This document shows, in pieces, positions 1-6,772 of a stretch of DNA of 8,762 bases; the first letter of the stretch is position 1, and each line of letters opens with the position of its first letter. Below the pieces are notes generated by a model, which saw only the letters and a program-made list of their open reading frames with translations, made no database searches and was not told where the DNA came from. The DNA comes from an uncultured Bacteroidales bacterium. GTDB lineage: Bacteria > Bacteroidota > Bacteroidia > Bacteroidales > UBA932. The stretch is from NCBI GenBank assembly GCA_945982095.1, contig CAMFRR010000027.1, positions 1-8,762 on the forward strand. Reading direction: 5' to 3'. The position numbers and the translations under genes are program-made.

Positions 1-1
1 T

Positions 2-1714
2 CTGAACGAGGGCCTTTTCAAAAAGATCAAACAGGTATACGAGAACAGGGACAAGGAAAATCTCAAGCCTAATGAGCTCCGTCTGCTCGAGCAAAGCTAC
101 AAGAGCTTTGAGCGCAACGGCGCCAATCTTTCTGCCGAGGACAAGGAAAAATTCGCTGAGCTTTCCAACAAGGGCAGCCTTCTCGGCCTGAGCTTCAGCA
201 AGAACGTGCTTGCTGCAACAAATGCCTACACCCTCAACGTGACAGAAGAGGAACGTCTTGCAGGCCTGCCTGAATATGTGCTCACCGCAGCCAAGGAAAC
301 GGCGGCAGAAAAAGGCATGGAAGGCTGGGCGTTCGTGCTCCAGGCCCCTTCTTACGGTCCGTTCATGAAATTCTGTCAGGACAGGGATCTGCGCAAGGAA
401 ATGTACATGGCATATAACACACGCGCAACTTCTGGCGAAAATGACAACAGTACCATAATCAAGGACATCGCTGCCAACAGGCTGGAGACCGCAAATCTCC
501 TGGGCTATGAAACTTATGCCGACTATGCCCTTGAAGTGCGTATGGCAAAGGACAAGAACACCGTTGACAACTTCCTCCAGAAGCTCATGATTCCTTCACT
601 CCCTTACGCAAGGGCTGAGGTCAGGGAAATCGAAGACTATGCACATGAGCATGGCTTCCAGGGCAAGCTCGAGCCATGGGACTTCTCATATTGGAGCGAG
701 CGTCTCAAAGAAGACAAATACACACTCAACGCCGAAGAGCTCAAACCTTATTTCGAGCTTGAGAGCTGCATTTCAGCTGCTTTCTCTCTGGCAGGACGTC
801 TCTACGGCCTCAAATTCGAGCCAATTGACCTGCCTGTTTACCACAAGGATGTAAAGGTATACGACGTTAAAGATGAGAACGGCAAGCATAAAGCCCTCTT
901 CTATGCCGACTTCTTCCCACGCGAAAGCAAGAGGGGTGGAGCATGGATGACTGAATTCCGCCCTCAGAGCATAGTTGACGGAGTGGAGAAACGCCCTCAC
1001 ATCAGCATTGTATGCAACTTCACCAAGCCTACTGCAGATGAGCCTTCACTCATTACTCACGATGAGTTCAACACCTTCCTTCATGAGTTCGGCCATGCCC
1101 TTCACGGTATACTCGCTGAAGGAGAATTCGCAAGCCAGACAGGAACAAGCGTAGCAAGGGACTTTGTGGAGCTGCCATCCCAGTTCAACGAGAACTTCTG
1201 TTACCAGGAGGAATTCCTCAAGAGTTTCGCAAAACACTACAAGACAGGAGAGGAAATTCCATCTGAGCTCATCGACAAAATCATCAAGGCCAAGAACTAC
1301 CTCAGCGCCTACGGTCAGGTACGCCAGCTGCATTTCGGCATACTTGACATGGCATGGCACAGCATGACGACTCCACTTGAAGGCGACAGCAAAGAATTCG
1401 AGAAGAGCGTACTCAAAGACTATCTCGTGATGCCTGACGTAGCTCAGGCCTGCATCAGCCCGTCATTCAGCCACATTTTCAGCGGCGGATATTCAGCCGG
1501 CTACTATTCTTACAAATGGGCAGAGGTGCTTGAGGCAGACGCCTTCGAGCTCTTCCTCCAGAACGGAATCTTCGACAAAGCTACAGCTGACAGCTTCAAG
1601 GAGAATATTCTGAGCAAAGGTGACACTGAAGACCCTGCTGTACTCTACCGCAAGTTCCGCGGCCATGATCCTGAGCCAGAGGCTCTTATGCGCAAACTGG
1701 GTTTGAGCAAGTAA
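2..1714 (+). CDS. M3-family zinc metallopeptidase (peptidyl-dipeptidase Dcp / oligopeptidase type), 5'-truncated by window edge
   Basis: This enzyme cleaves short peptides and belongs to the thimet oligopeptidase (M3) family. The reading frame is open from base 2, giving 570 visible residues; the family is usually about 680-700 residues, so roughly 110-130 N-terminal residues lie outside the window. The GTG at 206 is an internal valine, because M3-like sequence continues upstream of it (an FKKIKQVYENR stretch, then LLEQSYKSFERNGANLS). The zinc site is HEFGH at bases 1082-1096, followed 25 residues later by the third ligand, Glu (1169-1171) in DFVELPSQ. The substrate-binding tyrosine region GYSAGYYSYKW is intact near 1488-1520. 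HEFGHALHG resembles Dcp more than oligopeptidase A, but I would not fix the subtype. Any signal peptide would be in the missing part, so cytoplasmic or periplasmic location cannot be judged. The gene converges on lon. Confidence 0.93.
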   Translation: MNEGLFKKIKQVYENRDKENLKPNELRLLEQSYKSFERNGANLSAEDKEKFAELSNKGSLLGLSFSKNVLAATNAYTLNVTEEERLAGLPEYVLTAAKETAAEKGMEGWAFVLQAPSYGPFMKFCQDRDLRKEMYMAYNTRATSGENDNSTIIKDIAANRLETANLLGYETYADYALEVRMAKDKNTVDNFLQKLMIPSLPYARAEVREIEDYAHEHGFQGKLEPWDFSYWSERLKEDKYTLNAEELKPYFELESCISAAFSLAGRLYGLKFEPIDLPVYHKDVKVYDVKDENGKHKALFYADFFPRESKRGGAWMTEFRPQSIVDGVEKRPHISIVCNFTKPTADEPSLITHDEFNTFLHEFGHALHGILAEGEFASQTGTSVARDFVELPSQFNENFCYQEEFLKSFAKHYKTGEEIPSELIDKIIKAKNYLSAYGQVRQLHFGILDMAWHSMTTPLEGDSKEFEKSVLKDYLVMPDVAQACISPSFSHIFSGGYSAGYYSYKWAEVLEADAFELFLQNGIFDKATADSFKENILSKGDTEDPAVLYRKFRGHDPEPEALMRKLGLSK

Positions 1715-1762
1715 AGCCCGGACCGCATTAGCCGCCTTACGGCGCGCAATGCAATATAAAAC

Positions 1763-1807
1763 AAAAGGGTGACTAAAAAGTCAAAAGACTTTAAGGTCAC
1801 CCTTTTT
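1763..1807. terminator. Two-way intrinsic terminator between the M3 peptidase and lon
   Basis: An 11-bp perfect outer stem (AAAAGGGTGAC at 1763-1773 with 1796-1806) encloses an inner 6-bp stem (AAAGTC 1777-1782 with GACTTT 1787-1792) and an AAAA loop. The + strand ends in a T-run (1803-1807). The - strand ends in TTTTGTTTTATAT, so it can also end lon transcripts. It lies 49 bp after the peptidase stop and 56 bp beyond the lon stop. Its sequence closely resembles the terminator at 6435-6479. Confidence 0.9.
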
Positions 1808-1818
1808 GTTATTACTTT

Positions 1819-1848
1819 ACTCAAGTTTCGCAAAAGCGAAACTTAAGT
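1819..1848. repeat. Near-perfect inverted repeat (hairpin) just past the lon stop
   Basis: AAGTTTCGC (1823-1831) pairs perfectly with GCGAAACTT (1836-1844) around an AAAA loop. After one C/A mismatch the arms continue for three more pairs. No U-run follows on either strand, so it is not an intrinsic terminator by itself. On the - strand it lies 15 nt past the lon stop and could act as a 3'-end stabilising stem in lon mRNA; that role is inference. Confidence 0.6.
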
Positions 1849-1862
1849 TACTTTATATCCTC

Positions 1863-4262
1863 TCAGAAAACCAGCGACAGGACGTCAGAGATGTTGTCCA
1901 CATAGTGGAAAGTCAAGCCCTTAACATAAATTGCAGGAATATCCTCCACATCCTTGCGGTTCTCGCTGCTGATGACTATAGTCTTGACGCCGGCCCTCTT
2001 GGCAGCCAGAATCTTCTCTTTGATTCCGCCTACAGGAAGCACCTTTCCTCGCAGAGTCATCTCGCCCGTCATGGCAACTCCGCTCTTCACCTGCTTTCCG
2101 CTCAAGGCAGAAACCATTGAGCACACGATAGTAATGCCGGCCGAAGGGCCATCTTTAGGGGTTGCGCCCTCAGGAACGTGTACATGCACATCCTTTTCCA
2201 TGAACTCCTCATAGCTGAGCCCTGCGACTTCGGGATGAGCCTTGATATACTGCCATGCGATGGTTGCCGACTCCTTCATCACATCGCCCAGCGAGCCTGT
2301 CATGCTCAACACACCTTTGCCTTTGGCAACGCTGGTCTCTATGAAAAGTATCTCGCCTCCAACCTGTGTCCAGGCAAGGCCGGTAACCACTCCAACAGCC
2401 TCATTGCCTTTCTGACGGTCGTGTGCGGCAAGAGGCAGGCCCAGGTAATCCTTCAGCATATCTGCCTTAATCTCAGGATTATATTCCTCATCCATCGCCA
2501 CCTTCCTGGCAACCACCCTGCAAATCTTGGCTATCTGTTTTTCGAGTGTACGCACGCCGCTTTCACGGGTATAGTCTTCCACTATCCTTGAAAGAGCGTT
2601 CTTGTCAAGTTTTACCTGGTCTTTGTTCAAGCCGTGTTCCTTGAGCTGTTTAGGCAGCAGGAACTGTTTGGCAATCTGCACCTTCTCTTCGGCAAGGTAG
2701 CCTGTAACGTTGATCATCTCCATGCGGTCTCTCAGAGCCGGCTGTATGGTGCTGATGTCGTTGGCCGTGGTAATGAACATTACATTACTCAAATCATAGT
2801 CAATGTCGAGATAGTTGTCGTGGAAAGCATAATTCTGCTCCGGATCGAGAGCCTCGAGCAGCGCTGATGAAGGGTCGCCCTTGAAATCCTTGCCCACCTT
2901 GTCAATCTCGTCCAGTACAATGACAGGATTTGAGGTACCCGCCTTGTTTATGGCATTCAGTATACGGCCCGGAAGCGCGCCTATATAGGTCTTGCGATGG
3001 CCCCTGATTTCACTCTCATCATGTGTACCGCCGAGAGCAACTCTCTGATACTGACGGCCAAGAGCTCTTGCTACGCTCTTGCCCAGGGAGGTCTTGCCCA
3101 CACCCGGAGGGCCCCACAGGCAGAGTATAGGCGACTTCATGTTGCCCTTGAGCTTGAGCACAGCCAGATACTCTATGATACGTTCCTTTACCTTTTCGAG
3201 ACCGTAATGGTCCTGATCCAGCACTTTCTGGGCATTTTTGAGGTTGAGGTTGTCTTCGCTCATTTCTCCCCATGGAAGATCCAGGAGGAATTCCACATAG
3301 TTATATTGTACGCTGTAATCCGGAGAAGTAGGATTGTAACGCTCCAGTTTGGCCAGTTCCTTCTCGAATTGGGCAGCGACTTCCTCAGGCCATTTTTTTC
3401 CGGCAGCACGCTGACGGAACTCTTCCATTTCGTGTTCTTCGTCCATGCCCAGCTCTTCCTGAATGGTACGCAGCTGGTTGTTGAGGAAGTATTCACGCTG
3501 CTGCTGGTCAATCTCGCTCTTTACCTTATTATTGATTTCCTGTTTGATCTTAAGCAGCTGCATCTGGGTGTCCAACACTCCCAGAAGTTTCATTCCACGT
3601 ATCTTGAGGTCACCGTACTGAAGGAGCTCCATCCTGTCGTTGAAGTTCTCAACCTCCACCGTCGTGGCCACAAAGTTCACGAGAAAGTTGTAGTCATCCA
3701 GGCCCCTGATGGCTTCGGCAGCCTCTTTAGGACCGAAAGAGCTCATGCGTATCACTGCCGAGGCCTTCTCCTTTATGGATTTGGCCAGCATCTTTATGGT
3801 GTTGTCTTCAGAATCAGGCACTGTATCTTGAGGATAGCTTACGAGACCTGTCATATAAGGATCGTACCTGGTCACGGAAAGAAGCTCGAAACGCTTGAAT
3901 CCCTGGAGTATGGCAGTGATGTTGCCGTCAGGCATCTCTATGGTTTTCATGACTCGGGCAACAGTACCGTAGCGGTAAAGGTCCTCAGCCTGAGGCTCTT
4001 CCACTATGGCGTCAATCTGGGGAACGGCACCAATGAAGTTGCCGTTTCGGCTCGCATCCTCTATCAGACGCATGCTCATTTCCCTGCCTATGATGATGGG
4101 GAATATGGTACCCGGGAAGAGGACTGCATTGCGAAGTGCAAGCAGAGGAAGGGAATCAGGAAGCGATGCTTCGTCTATCTTGGTGTCCATTTCTCCTTGG
4201 AGCACAGGGAAAACGCTGACCTCAGCATTCATCTGGGGGAACATCTTGTGTGTATCTTTCAT
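1863..4262 (-). CDS. lon: ATP-dependent protease Lon (LonA type)
   Basis: Lon is a cytoplasmic homo-oligomeric AAA+ serine protease that unfolds and degrades damaged and short-lived regulatory proteins. The 799 residues match the usual LonA length and order: N-terminal substrate domain (about 30-240, starting near SLPLLALRNAVLFPG), coiled linker (about 240-330), AAA+ module and protease domain (about 600-799). Walker A is GPPGVGKT at residues 384-391 (Lys390) and Walker B is VIVLDEID with Asp451 and Glu452. The catalytic dyad is Ser707 in DGPSAG and Lys750 in GGIKEK; the 43-residue spacing equals that of E. coli Lon (Ser679/Lys722). The ATG at 4262 gives a full-length protein; a later Met at codon 7 would also keep the whole domain. 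No SD is visible upstream, normal for this phylum. The gene is divergent from hup and convergent with the peptidase gene. Nothing in the sequence suggests loss of function. Confidence 0.98.
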   Translation of the reverse strand: MKDTHKMFPQMNAEVSVFPVLQGEMDTKIDEASLPDSLPLLALRNAVLFPGTIFPIIIGREMSMRLIEDASRNGNFIGAVPQIDAIVEEPQAEDLYRYGTVARVMKTIEMPDGNITAILQGFKRFELLSVTRYDPYMTGLVSYPQDTVPDSEDNTIKMLAKSIKEKASAVIRMSSFGPKEAAEAIRGLDDYNFLVNFVATTVEVENFNDRMELLQYGDLKIRGMKLLGVLDTQMQLLKIKQEINNKVKSEIDQQQREYFLNNQLRTIQEELGMDEEHEMEEFRQRAAGKKWPEEVAAQFEKELAKLERYNPTSPDYSVQYNYVEFLLDLPWGEMSEDNLNLKNAQKVLDQDHYGLEKVKERIIEYLAVLKLKGNMKSPILCLWGPPGVGKTSLGKSVARALGRQYQRVALGGTHDESEIRGHRKTYIGALPGRILNAINKAGTSNPVIVLDEIDKVGKDFKGDPSSALLEALDPEQNYAFHDNYLDIDYDLSNVMFITTANDISTIQPALRDRMEMINVTGYLAEEKVQIAKQFLLPKQLKEHGLNKDQVKLDKNALSRIVEDYTRESGVRTLEKQIAKICRVVARKVAMDEEYNPEIKADMLKDYLGLPLAAHDRQKGNEAVGVVTGLAWTQVGGEILFIETSVAKGKGVLSMTGSLGDVMKESATIAWQYIKAHPEVAGLSYEEFMEKDVHVHVPEGATPKDGPSAGITIVCSMVSALSGKQVKSGVAMTGEMTLRGKVLPVGGIKEKILAAKRAGVKTIVISSENRKDVEDIPAIYVKGLTFHYVDNISDVLSLVF

Positions 4263-4313
4263 AGTCGTATATATGTCAATTTGTACTTATGCTCTGCCAT
4301 TTTGACAGAACAA

Positions 4314-4329
4314 GCCCCGCAGAAGGGGC
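4314..4329 (-). other. Small GC-rich hairpin upstream of lon
   Basis: GCCCC (4314-4318) pairs with GGGGC (4325-4329) around a six-base loop, in an otherwise AT-rich region. It would lie in the lon 5' leader only if transcription starts from the upstream TATATTTG (4359-4366). If the other -7 candidate (4329-4336) is used, the start falls inside the hairpin. No U-run follows, so attenuation is not supported. Confidence 0.3.
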
Positions 4330-4366
4330 AAAACTATATATTGTCAAGCTTTATGCCACAAATATA
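4329..4366 (-). promoter_or_regulatory. Candidate promoter region for lon
   Basis: Two sequences on the - strand fit the Bacteroidetes -7 consensus TAnnTTTG: TATATTTG (4366-4359) and TAGTTTTG (4336-4329). The TTTG of the first lies 22 bp upstream of the second, so it could serve as the -33 box of the second, one base longer than the usual 19-21. Used as a -7 box, the first has no TTTG at the expected distance. I cannot decide which is active. No CIRCE-like repeat was noticed. Confidence 0.4.
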
Positions 4367-4389
4367 GGACTAAAAAATGAGTATAATTG

Positions 4390-4420
4390 TTTGAGATACA
4401 AAAAATCTTGCTTAAATTTG
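4390..4420 (+). promoter_or_regulatory. Promoter for the hup - mS38-like - rng operon
   Basis: TTTG at 4390-4393, a 19-bp spacer and TAAATTTG at 4413-4420 match the Bacteroidetes primary sigma factor consensus (TTTG, 19-21 bp, TAnnTTTG). Transcription would start a few bases after 4420, giving a leader of about 35 nt before the hup ATG. Both following genes sit 10-18 bp behind their predecessors with no terminator between them, so this is probably the main promoter for all three. Confidence 0.75.
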
Positions 4421-4462
4421 CAACCCCTAGTAAGAATTTGGGATATTAAACTCTAATACATT

Positions 4463-4729
4463 ATGACAAAAGCAGATATCGTTAATGAGGTAGCAAAGTC
4501 TACCGGCATTGAAAAAATCGCAGTTGCAAGTGTAGTTGAAGCTACAATTGAAGCTATCAAAGGCTCAGTGGAAAAAGGCGAACCTGTTTACCTTCGCGGC
4601 TTCGGCTCATTCATCATCAAACATAGGGCAGAGAAGACAGCTCGCAACATCACAAAGGGCACCACAGTTACCATCCCTGCACAGGATGTTCCTGCATTCA
4701 AGCCTTCAAAAGCATTTACTATTAAATAA
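4463..4729 (+). CDS. hup: HU-family DNA-binding protein
   Basis: An 88-residue HU/IHF-family nucleoid protein that binds and bends DNA as a dimer. The N-terminal helices (TKADIVNEVAKSTG) are followed by the signature LRGFGSF (residues 44-50), the beta-arm, and the C-terminal PAFKPSK found in all HU proteins. At the arm tip the classic Arg61-Asn62-Pro63 reads Arg61-Asn62-Ile63, so the proline that normally intercalates and kinks DNA is replaced. This looks like the Bacteroidetes HU subtype carried next to rng rather than a damaged gene. The ATG at 4463 has no SD. It is the first gene of an operon with the basic 29-residue protein and RNase E/G, and is divergent from lon. Its codon use does not differ visibly from its neighbours. 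HU rather than IHF is favoured by length and sequence. Confidence 0.95.
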   Translation: MTKADIVNEVAKSTGIEKIAVASVVEATIEAIKGSVEKGEPVYLRGFGSFIIKHRAEKTARNITKGTTVTIPAQDVPAFKPSKAFTIK

Positions 4730-4747
4730 ATAAATTTTTCATAGACT

Positions 4748-4837
4748 ATGCCAAACGGTAAGAAACACAAACGCCACAAAATGGCAACACACAAACGTAA
4801 AAAACGTTTGCGCAAGAACAGACACAAGAAGAAATAA
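4748..4837 (+). CDS. 29-residue basic AURKAIP1/COX24 (mS38)-type protein, probable ribosomal component
   Basis: A complete 30-codon frame from ATG 4748 to TAA 4835-4837 encodes a 29-residue, extremely basic peptide: more than half Lys or Arg, several His, no acidic residue. The core HKMATHKRKKRLRKNRHKK matches the short C-terminal domain of AURKAIP1/COX24, known in mitochondria as small-subunit ribosomal protein mS38. From memory, nearly identical proteins occur between hup and rng across Bacteroidota, and annotation pipelines name them 'AURKAIP1/COX24 domain-containing protein'. The gene starts 18 bp after the hup stop and ends 10 bp before rng, so it is co-transcribed with both. A ribosomal role is inferred from the mitochondrial homologue and from composition. 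I cannot say whether it is the Bacteroidetes protein described as bL38. No SD is visible. It is below the length cut-off of many gene callers. Confidence 0.88.
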   Translation: MPNGKKHKRHKMATHKRKKRLRKNRHKKK

Positions 4838-4847
4838 TTAATCTTCT

Positions 4848-6416
4848 ATGGATTCTGAGGCAGTAAAAGACTTAATCGTCGATGTGGAACAGGCAGAGGT
4901 TGCGATTGCACTGATGCAGAACCACCGCCTCATAGAGTACAGCAGAGAATCGACTGGAGGCAGAAGTTGCGGCGTAGGAGACGTACATCTTGGGAAAGTC
5001 AAGAAGTTGCTCCCCTCACTCAACGCTGCCTTTGTTGATATCGGAGACTCCAAAGAGGGTTTCGTACACTATCTGGATCTCGGTCTGCATTTCAGGGCTT
5101 TTGACAATTTTGTCAGGAAACTGAATGCCAACACCGACGCAAAGAACCTATTCTCGGACATAGATCTCGGTCCTGTTCTCCCAAAAGAGGGCAAGATTGA
5201 GGAAGTGTTGACTGTAGGGCAACCTATTCTTGTACAGATCGAAAAAGAGCCCATCAGCACTAAGGGCAGCAGACTGACCTGCGAAATATCGCTTGCAGGC
5301 AGAAACGTGGTACTGATGCCGTTCTCCAACAAAGTCAGCGTATCCCAGAAAATACAGACCAAAGAGGAACGCAAGAGATTGGAGACCATCATCAAAGCAA
5401 TACTCCCGCGCAATTACGGCGCAATCATTAGGACAGCGGCGGAAGGAAAATCAGCGTCCATACTTGACAATGAGCTGACAGCCTTGATTCTGAAGTGGGA
5501 GAACTCCTGGAAGAGCCTGTCACGCGACAAGAGCGTACACCTTCTGTTTTCGGAGTATAGCAAAACCACCACAATACTGCGCGACCTGCTGAACGACTCC
5601 TTCTCCAACATCTTCGTCAACGACAAGAATGTATACGAAGAAGTTTGCAAGTATGTAGCCATGATTTCTCCCGAGCAGGAGAAGATTGTGAAGCTGTACA
5701 ACGGGAAAGACGCCATTTTCGATCATTTTGAGGTTACCCGCCAGATCAAGAGTTCTTTCGGAAAGGTGGTGCCCCTGAAACAGGGAGCATACCTTGTGAT
5801 AGAACACACCGAGGCGCTACATGTCGTCGATGTAAACTCGGGAACACGAGGCCGCAACAAAGCGCAGGAGCAGAATACCTATGACGTGAACTGCTATGCT
5901 GCAGAAGAAATCGCCAGGCAGATGCGCCTGCGTGATATGGGAGGCATCGTGATTGTAGATTTCATCGATATGGATGATCCTGAGCACCGGACCATGCTCT
6001 ATAATTATATGGTAGAGCTCATGAAAGAAGACAGGGCCAAGCATAATGTCCTGCCGCTCACCAAGTTCGGTCTTATGCAAATTACACGTCAGAGAGTACG
6101 CCCGGCCACAGAAATCTCCACCGTGGAACAGTGTCCATGCTGCGGAGGCACAGGCAAGATTACGGCAAGCATTCTCATTGACGAGAAGATTGAAAGGGAG
6201 ATAGTCTATTTCGTGGAGGAAAACGGCTTGAGAAAATTCACTATCAAAGTGAATCCATTGTTGGGAGCCTACCTCACACGCGGCACTTTACTGAAGCCGT
6301 CCATCATAAGGAAATGGGAAAAGACTTATGGCATCAAGCTGAAACTTGAAGAATCATCTTCCTACGCATTGCTTCAATATGAAGTAGCTGACAGTCAAGG
6401 CGTCAGGCTGGAATAA
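4848..6416 (+). CDS. rng: Ribonuclease E/G family endoribonuclease
   Basis: A cytoplasmic Mg-dependent endoribonuclease for RNA processing and mRNA decay. The 522 residues resemble E. coli RNase G (489) more than RNase E (1061): the catalytic half is present but no long disordered degradosome scaffold follows. An S1 RNA-binding domain begins at about residue 40 (VGDVHLGKVKKLLPSLNAAFVD). The DNase I-like domain carries metal-binding Asp328 in HVVDVNSG and Asp371 in IVIVDFIDMDD; their 43-residue spacing equals that of Asp303/Asp346 in E. coli RNase E. The zinc-link CPCCGGTGK has Cys429 and Cys432, which join subunits in the family; the extra Cys431 is a small variation. The ATG at 4848 fits family N-termini, where the beta-strand LIVDV starts the protein. 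It is the last gene of the hup operon and converges on rpsU. No SD beyond a chance AAGAAG in the preceding codons. Confidence 0.95.
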   Translation: MDSEAVKDLIVDVEQAEVAIALMQNHRLIEYSRESTGGRSCGVGDVHLGKVKKLLPSLNAAFVDIGDSKEGFVHYLDLGLHFRAFDNFVRKLNANTDAKNLFSDIDLGPVLPKEGKIEEVLTVGQPILVQIEKEPISTKGSRLTCEISLAGRNVVLMPFSNKVSVSQKIQTKEERKRLETIIKAILPRNYGAIIRTAAEGKSASILDNELTALILKWENSWKSLSRDKSVHLLFSEYSKTTTILRDLLNDSFSNIFVNDKNVYEEVCKYVAMISPEQEKIVKLYNGKDAIFDHFEVTRQIKSSFGKVVPLKQGAYLVIEHTEALHVVDVNSGTRGRNKAQEQNTYDVNCYAAEEIARQMRLRDMGGIVIVDFIDMDDPEHRTMLYNYMVELMKEDRAKHNVLPLTKFGLMQITRQRVRPATEISTVEQCPCCGGTGKITASILIDEKIEREIVYFVEENGLRKFTIKVNPLLGAYLTRGTLLKPSIIRKWEKTYGIKLKLEESSSYALLQYEVADSQGVRLE

Positions 6417-6434
6417 GCCGATAAGGCAGAATAC

Positions 6435-6479
6435 AAAAAAAGAGGTGACTGAAAAATCGTAAAGACTTCAGTCACCTCT
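6435..6479. terminator. Two-way intrinsic terminator between rng and rpsU
   Basis: A perfect 13-bp stem (AGAGGTGACTGAA at 6441-6453 with 6467-6479) surrounds a 13-base loop. On the - strand it ends in seven T (opposite the A-run 6435-6441), a strong terminator for rpsU. On the + strand the tail (CTTATTCTGTT) is only moderately T-rich, so rng termination is less certain. It shares GGTGACT, AAAGACTT and GTCACC with the terminator at 1763-1807. Confidence 0.88.
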
Positions 6480-6488
6480 CTTATTCTG

Positions 6489-6506
6489 TTACAGTCAAAA
6501 CTGTAA
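6489..6506. repeat. Short inverted repeat directly after the rpsU stop
   Basis: TTACAG (6489-6494) pairs perfectly with CTGTAA (6501-6506) around a six-base loop. It begins 4 nt past the rpsU stop on the - strand and precedes the main terminator. It could be a minor 3'-UTR stem; six AT-rich pairs are weak evidence. Confidence 0.35.
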
Positions 6507-6510
6507 AAAA

Positions 6511-6708
6511 TTACATTTCCTCTTCCTGGAGACGGAGATGGTTCACGTAGATGGCTTTCTGTTTAGCCAGACGGCGTGTTACAGACGGCTTCTCGTAGGT
6601 CTTGCGTGCACGGAGCTCGCGGATTGCGCCTGTCTTCTCGAATTTGCGTTTGAATTTCTTCAGAGCCTTCTCGATATTTTCACCTTCTTTTACTGGTACG
6701 ATAATCAC
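6511..6708 (-). CDS. rpsU: 30S ribosomal protein bS21
   Basis: bS21 sits on the platform of the small subunit near the 3' end of 16S rRNA. In Bacteroidetes ribosomes it helps, with bS18 and bS6, to hide the anti-SD tail (published for Flavobacterium johnsoniae). The 65 residues start MIIVPVKEGENIEKALKKFK and continue with the basic helix KRKFEKTGAIRELRARK, the family pattern and length. The start codon is GTG at 6708-6706, chosen because the family begins M-(I/V)-(I/V)-P-V and because a strong SD sits six bases upstream. The gene has its own promoter (6773-6804) and a terminator 30 nt after the stop. It follows the NTPase-like gene by 75 nt with no terminator between them, so some read-through is possible. 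The combination of GTG start, strong SD and leader hairpin suggests translational self-control. Confidence 0.97.
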   Translation of the reverse strand: MIIVPVKEGENIEKALKKFKRKFEKTGAIRELRARKTYEKPSVTRRLAKQKAIYVNHLRLQEEEM

Positions 6709-6714
6709 GGTAGT

Positions 6715-6723
6715 TCACCTCCT
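6715..6723 (-). promoter_or_regulatory. Strong Shine-Dalgarno sequence of rpsU
   Basis: On the - strand AGGAGGTGA, a nine-base match to the 16S 3' tail complement, ends six bases before the GTG start. Most other genes in the window have no SD. In Bacteroidetes, where the anti-SD is normally sequestered by bS21, bS18 and bS6, a strong SD before the bS21 gene has been proposed to let bS21 regulate its own translation. Confidence 0.9.
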
Positions 6724-6733
6724 TTTTCTGTAT

Positions 6734-6761
6734 GCTGAGCTTATTTGGCCGAGTCCTCAGC
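6734..6761 (-). other. Hairpin in the rpsU leader
   Basis: In the predicted leader of about 58 nt, GCTGAG (6761-6756 on the - strand) pairs with CTCAGC (6739-6734) around a 16-base loop. The 3' arm ends ten bases before the SD, which stays single-stranded in this fold. It may position the SD or bind protein; neither is shown by the sequence. The stem is short, so confidence is limited. Confidence 0.4.
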
Positions 6762-6772
6762 TTTCGGGGCTG

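Noticed and set aside
206..1714. Treating GTG 206 as the real start of the M3 peptidase
   Set aside because: The frame is open to base 2 and the upstream residues are clearly M3-like, so 206 is an internal valine and the gene is cut by the window edge.
1731..1744. Small GC hairpin (CGCC-TTAC-GGCG) after the M3 peptidase stop
   Set aside because: Only four pairs and no T-run; the strong terminator 20 bp later explains the region.
2997..4367. A 456-codon open frame on the + strand opposite lon
   Set aside because: It is fully antisense to conserved Lon domains, has low-complexity composition rich in His, Leu and Tyr, no recognisable domain and no promoter. It is a by-product of lon codon use.
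4826..4831. AAGAAG before rng as an SD
   Set aside because: It consists of Lys codons of the preceding basic gene, is too far from the ATG and is a poor match to the 16S tail.
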